Positions 16,486-25,984 are shown, counted from the stretch's first letter. The stretch is 64,000 nt of DNA from an uncultured Bacteroidales bacterium (GCA_902776455.1 CACYQI010000007.1:17768-81767); one strand, 5' to 3'. Notes: generated by a model from the sequence alone, not told the origin. Program-made: numbers and translations.

Positions 16486-18252
16486 ATGAATATCCGCTAT
16501 TATGCAAACACGAAGAAGACTTCCTTGTTGGCACTTGCCTTCTGTGCTATGATGGCGACTGCCTGCTCGACGGACTCGCAGACTACTGTTGACGCAGACG
16601 GTCAGGTGAGCGACAATCAGAACAACAGCTCTTCCCAGACATCCGGCCAGCTGGCGACCTTCGACGTCGCTATTGACAAAGTGACTGCTGAGCCTACAGA
16701 CGTCGCGGCTGAATACTTCCCCAGCGAAGAAGATGTGCTGGAGAACAACTCCTTCACGACAGAGGTGCCGATAGACTTGTCCAACCCCGTCGGCAAGACA
16801 GAAAACGGCGTGGAAGTGACGGTGGAAGGAGGGCACGTGACGGCCAATCACGGAGAGACGAAAGGAGTGTGCTATGTCGTGAGCGGCACGACAACGAATG
16901 GTTCGCTCACCGTCTTGGGCGAAAAGAAGTACGCGGTAAGGCTCAACGGCGCAAACATCACGAATCCCGACTCTGCGGCGCTCAACCTGTTGAGCAGTAA
17001 GCGTGCTTTTGTCGTTCTTGCCGAAGGGACTTCCAACTCGCTCTCCGACGGAACGGGAGGCAGCCAGAAGGGTGCACTCTATTGCAAGGGCAAGCTACTC
17101 TTCAACGGCAGCGGCTCGCTCTCCGTCGCAGCAGCAACAAACAACGGCATTCATTCGGCCGACTACATCGTGTTCCGCACGGGCAACAACGTCTATGTCA
17201 AGTCGGCAGCCGGCCACGGCATCAAGGCCAACGACGGCATCTACATCAATGGGGGCATCCTGAACGTCGAGGTGTCGGCAGCAGCGGCAAAGGGCATCAA
17301 CTGCGAGAACGACATCATCGTGAACGGCGGACGTACCACGGTGCTGACCACCGGCAGCGGGACCTACGACACAGACGAGCTCGAAGCAAAAGGAGCGGCC
17401 TGCATCAAGGCCGACTCCATGCTGACAGTCAATGCCGGAGAGCTGTGGCTGAAGAGTTCCGGTGCAGGCGGAAAGGGCATCAATGGCGATTCCAGTCTCT
17501 GCCTGAACGGTGGCAACGTCTATGTCGTCACTACCAGCGGAGTGTATAGCTACTCGGGCGACACGTCTTCGCCCAAAGGCATCAAAGTCGATGCCGACAT
17601 CAACGTCGGCGGCGGCAGGACATGGGTACGAACCACAGGCAACAAGGGCGAAGGCATCGAGACGAAGAACACGTTCAGCATGACCGATGGCGAAGTGGCT
17701 TCCTATGCCTACGACGATGCCATCAACTCCAAGAGCACGATGACCATAAGCGGCGGCTATGTCTATGCGCACGGCAGGAACAACGACGGACTCGATGCCA
17801 ACGGCAACTGCTACGTCAAGGGAGGTACGGTCTATGCCCTTTGCTCCGGCTCGCCCGAGGTTGCCATCGATGCGAACACCGAAGGCGGTTACAAGCTCTA
17901 TGTGGAAGGCGGAACCCTTGTCGCCGTTGGCGGACTGGAACAGAATGCCAGCCTTTCGCAATCGTGCTACCAAGCATCTTCGTGGAGCACAGGCACATGG
18001 TACGCGCTCAGCAACGGTACAGACACATTCGCCTTCCTCACCCCCTCAAGCGGCAGTACAGGCCTCGTCGTGTCGGGCGGAACGCAGCCAACGCTCCTGT
18101 CGAAAGTCGGCACAAGCGGCGGCACGTTACACTTCGGCGGTCTCGCCATTAGCCAGCCATCCATCAGCGGCGGTTCAAGCGTCACACTCACGTCCTATAC
18201 CGGCGGAGGCGGCATGGGGGGCAACCCCGGAGGCGGCGGTAGGAAATGGTAG
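16486..18252 (+). CDS. Carbohydrate-binding domain-containing lipoprotein (Cthe_2159/DUF4353 beta-helix family)
   Basis: A lipoprotein: from the chosen ATG the signal peptide runs to a lipobox ending AMMATAC, with the acylated Cys at residue 27. The mature part holds a right-handed beta-helix of repeated turns with GI-x-A/C-x-x-x and VNGG-type corners (GIHSADYIVF, GIKANDGIYINGG, GINCENDIIVNGG, GINGDSSLCLNGG, GLDANGNCYVKGG), as in the Cthe_2159 family that binds acidic polysaccharide and calcium. The C-terminus is glycine-rich (GGGGMGGNPGGGG). An in-frame ATG at 16456 would only lengthen the n-region. Probably a surface-anchored polysaccharide-binding protein. Confidence 0.8.
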   Translation: MNIRYYANTKKTSLLALAFCAMMATACSTDSQTTVDADGQVSDNQNNSSSQTSGQLATFDVAIDKVTAEPTDVAAEYFPSEEDVLENNSFTTEVPIDLSNPVGKTENGVEVTVEGGHVTANHGETKGVCYVVSGTTTNGSLTVLGEKKYAVRLNGANITNPDSAALNLLSSKRAFVVLAEGTSNSLSDGTGGSQKGALYCKGKLLFNGSGSLSVAAATNNGIHSADYIVFRTGNNVYVKSAAGHGIKANDGIYINGGILNVEVSAAAAKGINCENDIIVNGGRTTVLTTGSGTYDTDELEAKGAACIKADSMLTVNAGELWLKSSGAGGKGINGDSSLCLNGGNVYVVTTSGVYSYSGDTSSPKGIKVDADINVGGGRTWVRTTGNKGEGIETKNTFSMTDGEVASYAYDDAINSKSTMTISGGYVYAHGRNNDGLDANGNCYVKGGTVYALCSGSPEVAIDANTEGGYKLYVEGGTLVAVGGLEQNASLSQSCYQASSWSTGTWYALSNGTDTFAFLTPSSGSTGLVVSGGTQPTLLSKVGTSGGTLHFGGLAISQPSISGGSSVTLTSYTGGGGMGGNPGGGGRKW

Positions 18253-18263
18253 CAGAGACAGCA

Positions 18264-18390
18264 GGAAACCCCTACCCCACACTTTAGTCTCTCCCCATCC
18301 ATCTCCCATGGGAGAGGGGGAACAGACCAACCCCAGCCCTCCCTCTCAAAGGGACTTAGGGCGTCTGAGGAGATTTGAAGGAGGCTCTAA
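18264..18390. repeat. GC-rich palindromic repeat between lipoprotein and kinase genes
   Basis: CATCTCCCATGGGAGAGGG and CCTCCCTCTCAAAGGGACTTAG-like hairpins belong to the CTCCCC/GGGGAG family listed at 11945-12040. Confidence 0.65.
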
Positions 18391-18425
18391 ATAGTAAATA
18401 TAAATGTAAAACGTAAATTAAGCAG

Positions 18426-19637
18426 ATGAAGAGAAACTGGACTAACTTGCTTCTGCGGCCGGAAAACGGATTGTACATGGCTCTTTGGGGGCTGGTCTTT
18501 GCTGCTATTCCGCTGAGTCTGTACTTGCGGACATTCAGCGACCCGTTCTTTGATTTCCAATGGAATGATGTGTTCTTCGAATGGCAGCGCTTCGTCGTCT
18601 TTTTCATCCTTTTTCTCGTCCACAACTTCCTGCTGCTTCCCCTTCTGGTGCCGGGGCATAAGCGTCTGGCTTACTTCTGCTCCGTCGTCGTGGTGGCAGC
18701 GGCTTTCACCATCTACCATTGCAGCAACAAACCCAAAGGTCCACGTGGCCGGCGCAGACCGCCCATAGAGCAACAGCACTTCAGGCACAGGGAGTTGGCT
18801 CACCATCGTCCCGGTCCATCCGATTCGTGTACAGCCCTCGCCAAGCCGTCGGCCGAAGGGAGAGACTTCGTCCATCAGCCGAAGGAGAGATGGAGAGCTG
18901 GCCATAGGGAAAAGGCCTTCGAGAAAGGCGGACCACCCTTCTTCGACGAGCGCGACATCCTAGTTGTCGGCATCCTGATACTCATGTTCGGAGCCAACCT
19001 CGGCATCAAGGTCTATTTCCGTAGCCACGAGGACCGCAAACGCCTCTCCGAGCTTGAAAAGCAGAATCTGGAGCACCAGCTGGAGTACCTCCGCTACCAG
19101 ATAAACCCGCATTTCTTCATGAACACGCTCAACAACATACATGCCCTCGTTGACATCGACCCGCAGAAGGCAAAGACTTCCATCGTAGAACTCTCGAAGA
19201 TGATGCGCTACGTGCTCTATGATGGCAACAAGCAGAGCGTCGCTCTCTCGCAGGAACTCGACTTCATCCGGCACTACGTCTTCCTCATGCAACTGCGCTA
19301 TACCGACCATGTCAGAATCGAACTCGACCTTCCGCAAGGGCTGCCCGAACGCCACATACCGCCCCTCATACTCATCACCTTCGTCGAAAACGCCTTCAAG
19401 CACAGCATCAGCTACCAGAAGGAGTCGTTTGTCCACGTGAAAGTAGCCATCGGGAAAGGCGAACTGCACTTCACCTGCCACAACTCGAAGGCAGAGAATC
19501 CCAATCAGGAAAAAGGCGGAGTAGGACTCACTAACGTGCAGGGACGGCTCGACCTGCTCTATGGCCGCCACTACACGCTGCACATCGACGAAACCTCTGA
19601 AACATATACTGCTACACTTAAAATCCCCTTGTCATGA
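18426..19637 (+). CDS. LytS/YehU-type sensor histidine kinase
   Basis: A membrane kinase of the His_kinase (PF06580) class: three N-terminal helices (about residues 17-36, 55-77, 81-98), a fourth at 178-197, a coiled linker, the phospho-acceptor His 229 in YQINPHFFMNTLNN, and an ATPase domain with the N-box FVENAFKHS and a GVGLTNVQGRL glycine motif. Residues about 100-172 are an unusual Arg/His/Pro-rich, low-complexity loop with no family counterpart that I know, placed between helices 3 and 4; its DNA resembles the local intergenic repeats. The next gene, its response regulator, overlaps by four bases (ATGA). Confidence 0.88.
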   Translation: MKRNWTNLLLRPENGLYMALWGLVFAAIPLSLYLRTFSDPFFDFQWNDVFFEWQRFVVFFILFLVHNFLLLPLLVPGHKRLAYFCSVVVVAAAFTIYHCSNKPKGPRGRRRPPIEQQHFRHRELAHHRPGPSDSCTALAKPSAEGRDFVHQPKERWRAGHREKAFEKGGPPFFDERDILVVGILILMFGANLGIKVYFRSHEDRKRLSELEKQNLEHQLEYLRYQINPHFFMNTLNNIHALVDIDPQKAKTSIVELSKMMRYVLYDGNKQSVALSQELDFIRHYVFLMQLRYTDHVRIELDLPQGLPERHIPPLILITFVENAFKHSISYQKESFVHVKVAIGKGELHFTCHNSKAENPNQEKGGVGLTNVQGRLDLLYGRHYTLHIDETSETYTATLKIPLS

Positions 19638-20356
19638 TACGTTGCCTTGCAATCGACGATGAGCCTCTGGCTCTCTGGCAAATCGCCAACTACATCGAGA
19701 AAGTGCCCTTCCTCGAACTTGCCGCCTCATGCCGCAGCGCATTGGAGGCACGCACATTCCTCGAGCACGACACCATCGACGCCATCTTCTGCGACATCAA
19801 CATGCCCGACCTCAACGGCATGGATTTCGTGAAGTCGCTCGACGTACCGCCCCTCATCATCTTCACTACCGCCTACAGCGAATATGCCGTCGATAGCTAC
19901 CGACTCGGTGCAATCGATTACCTCCTCAAACCCTTCGGACTACAGGAATTCCAAAGAGCCGCCAACCGAATCAAAGAACGGCTCGAAAGCAGGACCGACG
20001 GCCACAATCCGGCATCACAGCAAGACCCCGACCAACTCTTTATTCGCACCGACTACCGAATCGTCAGCGTACGCATCTCAAGCATACGCTACATCGAGGC
20101 CATGAGCGAGTACCTGAAGATATGGACAGAAGGCCAGCAGAAGCCCATCATCACGCTCCTCTCGATGAAGAAACTCGAGGAACGACTGCCTTCGAACTTC
20201 ATGCGCATCCACCGCTCCTACATCGTCAACCTCAACAAGATACAGGAAGTGAACAAGAACCGCATCTTCCTCGACTCACAGACAGAGCTGCCCATCGGCG
20301 ACCTCTACAAAGAAGAGTTCCAAGCTTACCTCAACGCCAACTACCTCGTCAAGTAG
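19634..20356 (+). CDS. LytTR-family response regulator
   Basis: Receiver domain with acidic pocket D8/D9, phospho-acceptor D54 (CDINMPDLNG), the FTTAYSEYAVDSY Thr/Tyr switch and Lys in YLLKPFG, followed by a LytTR DNA-binding domain at residues about 136-238 (IRYIEAMSEYLKIWT ... FMRIHRSYIVNL). The 240-residue length is standard. Translationally coupled to the kinase, so the two form one sensor-regulator pair; LytTR proteins often control exported or surface products. Confidence 0.92.
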   Translation: MIRCLAIDDEPLALWQIANYIEKVPFLELAASCRSALEARTFLEHDTIDAIFCDINMPDLNGMDFVKSLDVPPLIIFTTAYSEYAVDSYRLGAIDYLLKPFGLQEFQRAANRIKERLESRTDGHNPASQQDPDQLFIRTDYRIVSVRISSIRYIEAMSEYLKIWTEGQQKPIITLLSMKKLEERLPSNFMRIHRSYIVNLNKIQEVNKNRIFLDSQTELPIGDLYKEEFQAYLNANYLVK

Positions 20357-20567
20357 CGGGAGCGGTCGGCGCACTTCATGCACGACAAGCAACGGCTGTC
20401 CGAATACGCAAAAACGTCAAATCACTCAACCTTCGCTTAACGTCAAGTCCGTCAGAAAGGGACAAAGCAACCTGCATTCCGACGGTCCGACGAAGCCTAT
20501 GGCAAAGCGAAAGTGGGGTAATTTGACGTTTTGATTTTATAAATTTTGAATTTTGAATTAATTGTTG

Positions 20568-20575
20568 TACCTTTG
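20568..20575 (+). promoter_or_regulatory. TACCTTTG promoter of tgt
   Basis: TACCTTTG preceded by TTTG at 20545-20548 with 19 bases between: a good match to the Bacteroidetes promoter, 21 bases before the tgt ATG. Confidence 0.6.
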
Positions 20576-20596
20576 CACGCGGAAAAATCAGCCTCA

Positions 20597-21727
20597 ATGA
20601 TATTCAAGCTACAACATACAGACCCCCTCTCCAATGCCCGTGCAGGCCTCATCACGACCGACCACGGACAGATAGAAACCCCCATCTTCATGCCCGTCGG
20701 CACAGTAGGCAGCGTGAAAGGCATTACCGACCGCGACCTTCACCAGGAAGTGAAGGCTCAGATCATACTGGGCAACACCTACCACCTCTACCTCCGACCC
20801 GGCACAGAGATACTCGAGAAAGCCGGCGGCCTGCACCGCTTCAACGGTTGGGACAAGCCCATACTGACGGATAGCGGCGGCTTTCAGGTCTTTTCCCTTG
20901 CTGGCATACGCAAACTGACCGAAGAGGGATGCACCTTCCAAAGCCACATCGACGGCAGCCGACATACGTTCACGCCCGAAAGAGTGATGGACATAGAACG
21001 AAGCATCGGAGGCGACATCATCATGGCCCTCGACGAGTGTCCACCAGGCAACAGCGACTACAACTATGCCAAGAAGAGCCTCGGACTCACTCACCGCTGG
21101 CTCGACCGCTGCATCAAACGACTCAATGAGACGGAACCGCTCTACGGATACAGCCAAAGCCTCTTCCCCATCGTTCAGGGCTGCACCTTCCGCGACCTCA
21201 GAATACAAAGTGCGGAATTCGTGGCCTCGAAAGAAGCCGACGGCAACGCTATCGGCGGATTGGCCGTGGGAGAGCCTACGGAAGTGATGTACGAGATGAT
21301 AGAAGTGGTGAACGCCATTCTGCCGAAGGACAAGCCGCGATACCTGATGGGCGTCGGCACTCCTGCCAACATCCTCGAAGCCATAGAACGAGGCGTCGAT
21401 ATGTTCGACTGCGTCATGCCTACCCGAAACGGCAGAAACGCCATGCTCTTCACGAGCCAAGGCATCATGAACATGCGCAACAAGAAGTGGGAGGACGACT
21501 TCTCCCCCATCGACCCGACGGGAACAGCTTGGGTGGACGGCTTCTACACAAAAGCCTACCTCCACCACCTCTTCAAGGCACAGGAACTGCTTGCCCTGCA
21601 AATAGGCAGCATCCACAACCTCAGCTTCTACCTCTGGCTCGTAGGCGAAGCAAGGAAACACATCATCGCAGGCGACTTCTCTACATGGAAGCCGGCTATG
21701 GTCAAGCAGGTAATGCAGAGAATATGA
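20597..21727 (+). CDS. tgt: Queuine tRNA-ribosyltransferase
   Basis: Exchanges guanine-34 of GUN-anticodon tRNAs for a queuosine precursor. The catalytic acids are present: D92 (LTDSGGFQ), D145 (ALDECPP) and the nucleophile D271 (FDCVMPTRNGRN). The 376-residue length is standard from the ATG at 20597. In the C-terminal zinc site of the E. coli enzyme three Cys and one His bind Zn; here the segment is DPTGTAWVDGFYTKAYLHHL, so the three Cys are replaced by Gly, Ala and Asp while the His of SIHNL remains. This loss of the metal site may be general in Bacteroidetes. The downstream lptF/G-like gene follows after a short repeat-rich gap. Confidence 0.93.
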   Translation: MIFKLQHTDPLSNARAGLITTDHGQIETPIFMPVGTVGSVKGITDRDLHQEVKAQIILGNTYHLYLRPGTEILEKAGGLHRFNGWDKPILTDSGGFQVFSLAGIRKLTEEGCTFQSHIDGSRHTFTPERVMDIERSIGGDIIMALDECPPGNSDYNYAKKSLGLTHRWLDRCIKRLNETEPLYGYSQSLFPIVQGCTFRDLRIQSAEFVASKEADGNAIGGLAVGEPTEVMYEMIEVVNAILPKDKPRYLMGVGTPANILEAIERGVDMFDCVMPTRNGRNAMLFTSQGIMNMRNKKWEDDFSPIDPTGTAWVDGFYTKAYLHHLFKAQELLALQIGSIHNLSFYLWLVGEARKHIIAGDFSTWKPAMVKQVMQRI

Positions 21728-21795
21728 CGACATGACGAAATAACAACATGACGAAATGACGTTATTACGATATAACGACATTACGATTCGTAAAA
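21725..21795. repeat. Short degenerate ATGACGA tandem repeats
   Basis: About eight imperfect units of ATGACGA/ATAACGA type fill the gap between tgt and the permease gene. It could hold no promoter that I can recognise. Confidence 0.6.
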
Positions 21796-21803
21796 TAGTG
21801 TAA

Positions 21804-22892
21804 ATGAAGAAAATCGACCGCTACATCATCGGTAAGTTCCTCGGCACTTACTTCTTCTCCATCGTGCTTATCATAAGCATCGGTGTGGTGTTCGATTTCA
21901 ATGAGAACATCGACCGCTTCACCGAGTCGAATGCGCCGTGGCGAGCCATCGTCTTTCAGTACTACCTCAACTTCATCCCCTACTACGCCAACCTCTTCAG
22001 CGCCCTGTTCGTCTTCATCAGCGTCATCTTCTTCACCTCGAAGATGGCAGACGGCAGCGAAATCATTGCCATGATAAGTGCCGGCATCAGCTACCGACGG
22101 CTCCTGCTGCCATACATGATAAGCTCTGCCATCATTGCCTCCCTTACCTTCTATCTCGGGTCGGAGGTCATTCCGCGAAGCAGCGTGAAACGTCTCGCCT
22201 TCGAGAACACCTACAAGAAACGCAACAAGAACCCGACATATGCCGAGAAAGTACAGTTGCAGGTAGAGCCGGGTGTCATTGCCTACATGGAGCACTTCGA
22301 CGGAGTCAGCAAGACCGGCGTACACTTCTCGCTCGACATGTTCGAGAACAAGAAGCTCGTCTCGCACCTATCAGCAGGCACAGCCCAATACGACACGCTG
22401 AGCGACGTCCGCTACCAATGGCACTTGAGGGATGTCACGGTGCGCGAACTTCGCGGCATGAGGGAGAAAATCACGCATTACGACCTCGTCGATTCCATCA
22501 TTCGCATCGAGCCGCAAGACTTCCTCTTCATCCGCAACCAGCAGGAAACGATGACGAATGCCGCGCTGAAAGAGTACATAGAGAAGCAACGCAACCGCGG
22601 AAGCGGCAACCTGAGCATCTTCGAGGTGGAGTACTACAAGCGCTATGCATCGCCCTTCGCCGCCTTCATTCTCTCCTCCATCGGCATGTCGCTGTCCTCC
22701 CGCAAACGCAAAGGCGGAATGGGCTTCTCGTTGGGAATAGGTATTGCCCTGAGTGCCACCTACATCCTGCTGCAAGGCATCTCGGCAACCTTCTCTACAA
22801 ACGCAGGAATGCATCCTGCCCTCGCTGCCTGGATGCCCAACATCCTATATACATTAATCGCGATATATCTCTATCGCAAGGCACCGAGGTAA
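21804..22892 (+). CDS. LptF/LptG-family (YjgP/YjgQ) permease
   Basis: Inner-membrane subunit of the LPS transport ABC complex. The architecture is typical: helices near residues 10-30, 55-78 and 95-120, a periplasmic beta-jellyroll middle domain (residues about 130-265), and three C-terminal helices (FAAFILSSIGMSL, GFSLGIGIALSATYILLQ, NILYTLIAIYLY). The start has the family pattern KKIDRYIIGKFLGTYFFSI. At 362 residues it is normal. It follows tgt on the same strand, an arrangement common in Bacteroidales. LptF versus LptG cannot be told apart here. Confidence 0.88.
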   Translation: MKKIDRYIIGKFLGTYFFSIVLIISIGVVFDFNENIDRFTESNAPWRAIVFQYYLNFIPYYANLFSALFVFISVIFFTSKMADGSEIIAMISAGISYRRLLLPYMISSAIIASLTFYLGSEVIPRSSVKRLAFENTYKKRNKNPTYAEKVQLQVEPGVIAYMEHFDGVSKTGVHFSLDMFENKKLVSHLSAGTAQYDTLSDVRYQWHLRDVTVRELRGMREKITHYDLVDSIIRIEPQDFLFIRNQQETMTNAALKEYIEKQRNRGSGNLSIFEVEYYKRYASPFAAFILSSIGMSLSSRKRKGGMGFSLGIGIALSATYILLQGISATFSTNAGMHPALAAWMPNILYTLIAIYLYRKAPR

Positions 22893-23066
22893 ATGAAGAA
22901 TGAAGAATGAAGTATTTGCTACCGCGATTAGTAAATTAAGAATGAAGAATGAAGAATGAAGAATTTGCTACCGCGCTCAATAAATGAAGAATTAAATCCT
23001 TAAATCATAAAATCCTTAAATCATAAAATCCTTAAATCTTTAAATCCTTAAATCTTTAAATTGTAA
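22893..23066. repeat. AT-rich low-complexity tandem repeats (gaagaatgaag and aaatccttaaatc)
   Basis: Two families lie side by side: GAAGAATGAAG units with TTTGCTACCGCG ends (22893-22985) and AAATCCTTAAATC units (22985-23066). The first family reappears inside the ketosynthase gene (13205-13250) and at 35260-35340 and 54190-54220. Confidence 0.8.
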
Positions 23067-23071
23067 ATATC

Positions 23072-24337
23072 TTGGATTTCTACGACTTAGACCTCAACGA
23101 CTATGTCCTCGATGCACTCGACGACATGAACTTCACCGAAACGACTCCCATTCAGGAGCATGCCATTCCGCCTATTCTGGAGGGACGCGACATGATGGGC
23201 GTCGCACAGACGGGAACAGGCAAGACGGCAGCCTACCTTCTGCCTGTACTGAGCATGCTCGCCGACGGCGGCTATCCGAAAGATGCCATCAACTGCATCA
23301 TCATGTCGCCTACACGCGAACTTGCACAGCAGATTGATAGTGCCATGCAAGGCTTTGCATATTATCTGAATGACATCAGCAGCGTAGCCGTCTATGGCGG
23401 CAACGACGGCATCCGATACGAGCAGGAGAAGCGAGCCATGCAGAGCGGAGCGGATGTCGTCATCGCTACACCGGGCCGACTCATCAGCCATCTCAGCCTC
23501 GGCAACATCGACCTCAGCCGCGTCTCGTTCTTCATCCTCGACGAGGCAGACAGAATGCTCGACATGGGCTTCTGCGACGACATCCTCCTCATAGCTAAAG
23601 CACTCCCCAAGGAGCACCAGACAATCATGTTCAGCGCAACAATGCCCGGCGACATATTGAACTTGGCACACAGCATCTTGCAGAATCCTGTTGAAGTGAA
23701 ACTTGCGGTCAGCAAGCCTGCCGACAACATCCGGCAGAGTGCTTATGTTTGCTACGAACCGCAGAAGCTTCTCGTCGTCAAGCATCTCTTCGAGCAGGAG
23801 CCACCGCATCGCGTCATCATCTTCGTCGGCTCGAAGAAGAAGACGAAGGAACTTGCCATCAGCATCATTCGTGCCGGCTACAACGCCAGAGCCATGCACA
23901 GCGACCTCTCGCAAGCAGAACGCGACGAAGTGATGCATCTCTTCCGCAGCGGAAAGATTGACATCCTTGTAGCCACTGACATTGTGGCCCGCGGCATCGA
24001 CATCGACGACATTGCCATCGTCATCAACTTCGACGTGCCCCGCGACGAGGAAGACTACGTTCACCGCATCGGCAGAACAGCAAGAGCAGGACGTGGCGGA
24101 CGGGCAGTCACGCTTGTCGGCGAAAAGGACATGTACTTCTTCCGACAGATAGAAAGGTTTCTCGGCAAAGAGATACACAAGGAGAAAATGCCCGAAGAGT
24201 TTGGCGAAACACCTGCCTACCACTCTGCCGGCAAAAGCAAAAAGCCAAACGCAAAAGGCAGATACTACGGCAAAGGGAGAGGCAGAGGAAAAGGCAAAGG
24301 AGGAAAGAACCACTGCCATAATTGCAAATGCAAATAA
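23072..24337 (+). CDS. DEAD-box ATP-dependent RNA helicase
   Basis: RhlE/DeaD-type helicase with Q motif (TPIQEHAIP), Walker A AQTGTGKTAA, PTRELAQQ, TPGRL, DEAD box (ILDEADRMLDMGF), SAT, and C-terminal helicase motifs including ARGIDIDD and HRIGRTARAG. A basic Gly/Lys-rich tail (residues about 385-421, ending HCHNCKCK with three Cys/His pairs) would bind RNA. The family's normal N-terminus (MDFYDLDLNDYVLDAL) requires the TTG at 23072; the first ATG would remove part of the Q-motif region. Role: RNA remodelling, for instance in ribosome assembly. Confidence 0.9.
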   Translation: MDFYDLDLNDYVLDALDDMNFTETTPIQEHAIPPILEGRDMMGVAQTGTGKTAAYLLPVLSMLADGGYPKDAINCIIMSPTRELAQQIDSAMQGFAYYLNDISSVAVYGGNDGIRYEQEKRAMQSGADVVIATPGRLISHLSLGNIDLSRVSFFILDEADRMLDMGFCDDILLIAKALPKEHQTIMFSATMPGDILNLAHSILQNPVEVKLAVSKPADNIRQSAYVCYEPQKLLVVKHLFEQEPPHRVIIFVGSKKKTKELAISIIRAGYNARAMHSDLSQAERDEVMHLFRSGKIDILVATDIVARGIDIDDIAIVINFDVPRDEEDYVHRIGRTARAGRGGRAVTLVGEKDMYFFRQIERFLGKEIHKEKMPEEFGETPAYHSAGKSKKPNAKGRYYGKGRGRGKGKGGKNHCHNCKCK

Positions 24338-24431
24338 GCCACGAATGAAGGGCCTTAATTTTTAATTGTGAATTGTGAATTGTGAAGGGCGTAGCCTAAT
24401 TATGCATTATGAATTAAGAATTATGAATTAA

Positions 24432-25352
24432 ATGAAACAGCTAACCGGTGAACAATACGCCCGAAGGAAATACATAACCCTGTCTGTAAGAGAGCCAATG
24501 CCACTTATGGAATTCCTAATGAAGGAAATGAGCGGCATCAGTCGCAACCGAGTCAAAGACTTGCTTGCCGGGCACGCCATAATGGTCGATAGACAACTCG
24601 TCACGCGTTACGACTTCCCGCTTGAAGTCGGGCAGACGGTTCTCGTCAGCCGACACAAACGAAGCACGGAGCTTCGAAACAAATACGTCAAGATAATCTA
24701 CGAGGATAAGGACATCATCGTCATCGAAAAGTCGGAAGGCATTCTCAGCATGGCCTCCGCTCCCGGACAGTACTGCGTCAAGACCATCCTCGACGAGTAT
24801 TTCCGAGGGCGTCACTTCCCCTGCACGGCTCATGTGGTGCATCGGCTCGACCGCGACACCAGCGGACTGATGATCTACGCCAAAAGCCTCGAGGCAAGGA
24901 AGATACTCGAAGAGAATTGGCATAACATCGTCTTCGACCGCCGCTACGTGGCAGTACTCTGCGGCGAAATGAAGCAGGAAGGCGGCACCGTACACTCATG
25001 GCTCAAGGACAACAAGGCCTACGTCACCTACAGCAGCCCAGTCGATAACGGAGGCAAGGAAGCCATCACTCACTACCGCCGCATCGCCACGAACCGACAC
25101 TACACCCTTGCTGAAATGCGACTCGAAACGGGACGGAAGAACCAGATTCGCGTCCACATGAAAGACCTCGGCTATCCCATTGCAGGCGACGACAAGTACG
25201 GCTACGGCCCCTGCCCTCTTCATCGGCTGGCACTCCATGCCTTCCGCCTTTACTTCTATCACCCGAAGACAGGAGAGCTGATGAAGTTCGAAACTCCCTA
25301 CCCTACTGCTTTCGCAAAACTATTCGAAAACCCAAATAACCAATCATTATGA
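24432..25352 (+). CDS. RluA-family rRNA/tRNA pseudouridine synthase
   Basis: An S4 RNA-binding domain (about residues 24-75, SRNRVKDLLAGHAIMVD) is followed by the RluA catalytic domain with the invariant Asp 140 in VVHRLDRDTSGLMIYAK and the ETGRKNQIRVH motif. The 306-residue length is standard. The exact target nucleotide (RluA, RluC or RluD type) cannot be decided. Its stop overlaps the ATG of the DUF4923 gene by four bases. Confidence 0.9.
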   Translation: MKQLTGEQYARRKYITLSVREPMPLMEFLMKEMSGISRNRVKDLLAGHAIMVDRQLVTRYDFPLEVGQTVLVSRHKRSTELRNKYVKIIYEDKDIIVIEKSEGILSMASAPGQYCVKTILDEYFRGRHFPCTAHVVHRLDRDTSGLMIYAKSLEARKILEENWHNIVFDRRYVAVLCGEMKQEGGTVHSWLKDNKAYVTYSSPVDNGGKEAITHYRRIATNRHYTLAEMRLETGRKNQIRVHMKDLGYPIAGDDKYGYGPCPLHRLALHAFRLYFYHPKTGELMKFETPYPTAFAKLFENPNNQSL

Positions 25353-25984
25353 ACAAAGTAAAATCATTTGCAGCCATTGTCGCTGCAAGCCTGACACTCG
25401 CATCCTGCGGTCTCGGCACAACCGGAACTACGACAACAAACAACACCGCTGCCCAGAACACAGACATCCTGCAGGCCGGTACAGGCATCCTGGGAACTAT
25501 TCTCGGCAACATCCTTGGCGGCACAACCTCCCAGCAGACGCTTATCGGCACATGGACCTATTCGGGACCGAAGGTCGTCTTCGAGAGCGAGAACATCCTT
25601 TCGCAGATTGGCGGACAAGTGGTCAGCAGCAACCTCGAACAGAAGCTTGGCACACAGCTCGCCAAGATAGGCTTCACAGCAGGAAAGTCTGCTCTTGTCC
25701 TCAACAACGACGGCTCTTGCTCGCTGGCACTTGGCAAAAGGACTCTTCCCGGCACCTACACCTATGATGCCAGCTCCAACAAGCTGACACTTTCGGGCGT
25801 GCTTGGCGTAGGACAGATGACATGTACCGTTTCCGTACAGGGCGGACAGCTCTTCATGCTCTTCGATGCCGACAAGCTGCTTGCCGTAGCCACTTCGCTC
25901 TCCTCCAAGAGCACCAGCACCCTCGGTTCCATCCTCAACAGCTATTCAGGACTCAAGCTGGGCTGGGCAATGACGAAGCCCTAA
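25349..25984 (+). CDS. DUF4923 family lipoprotein
   Basis: A lipoprotein: residues 1-20 end in the lipobox LTLASCG. A Thr/Asn-rich linker follows, then a beta-rich lipocalin-like domain (TLIGTWTYSGPKVVFESEN ... GWAMTKP) that matches the DUF4923 family widespread in Bacteroidales. The function is unknown. It is translationally coupled to the pseudouridine synthase, which may reflect only operon packing. Length 211 residues, typical of the family. Confidence 0.85.
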   Translation: MNKVKSFAAIVAASLTLASCGLGTTGTTTTNNTAAQNTDILQAGTGILGTILGNILGGTTSQQTLIGTWTYSGPKVVFESENILSQIGGQVVSSNLEQKLGTQLAKIGFTAGKSALVLNNDGSCSLALGKRTLPGTYTYDASSNKLTLSGVLGVGQMTCTVSVQGGQLFMLFDADKLLAVATSLSSKSTSTLGSILNSYSGLKLGWAMTKP

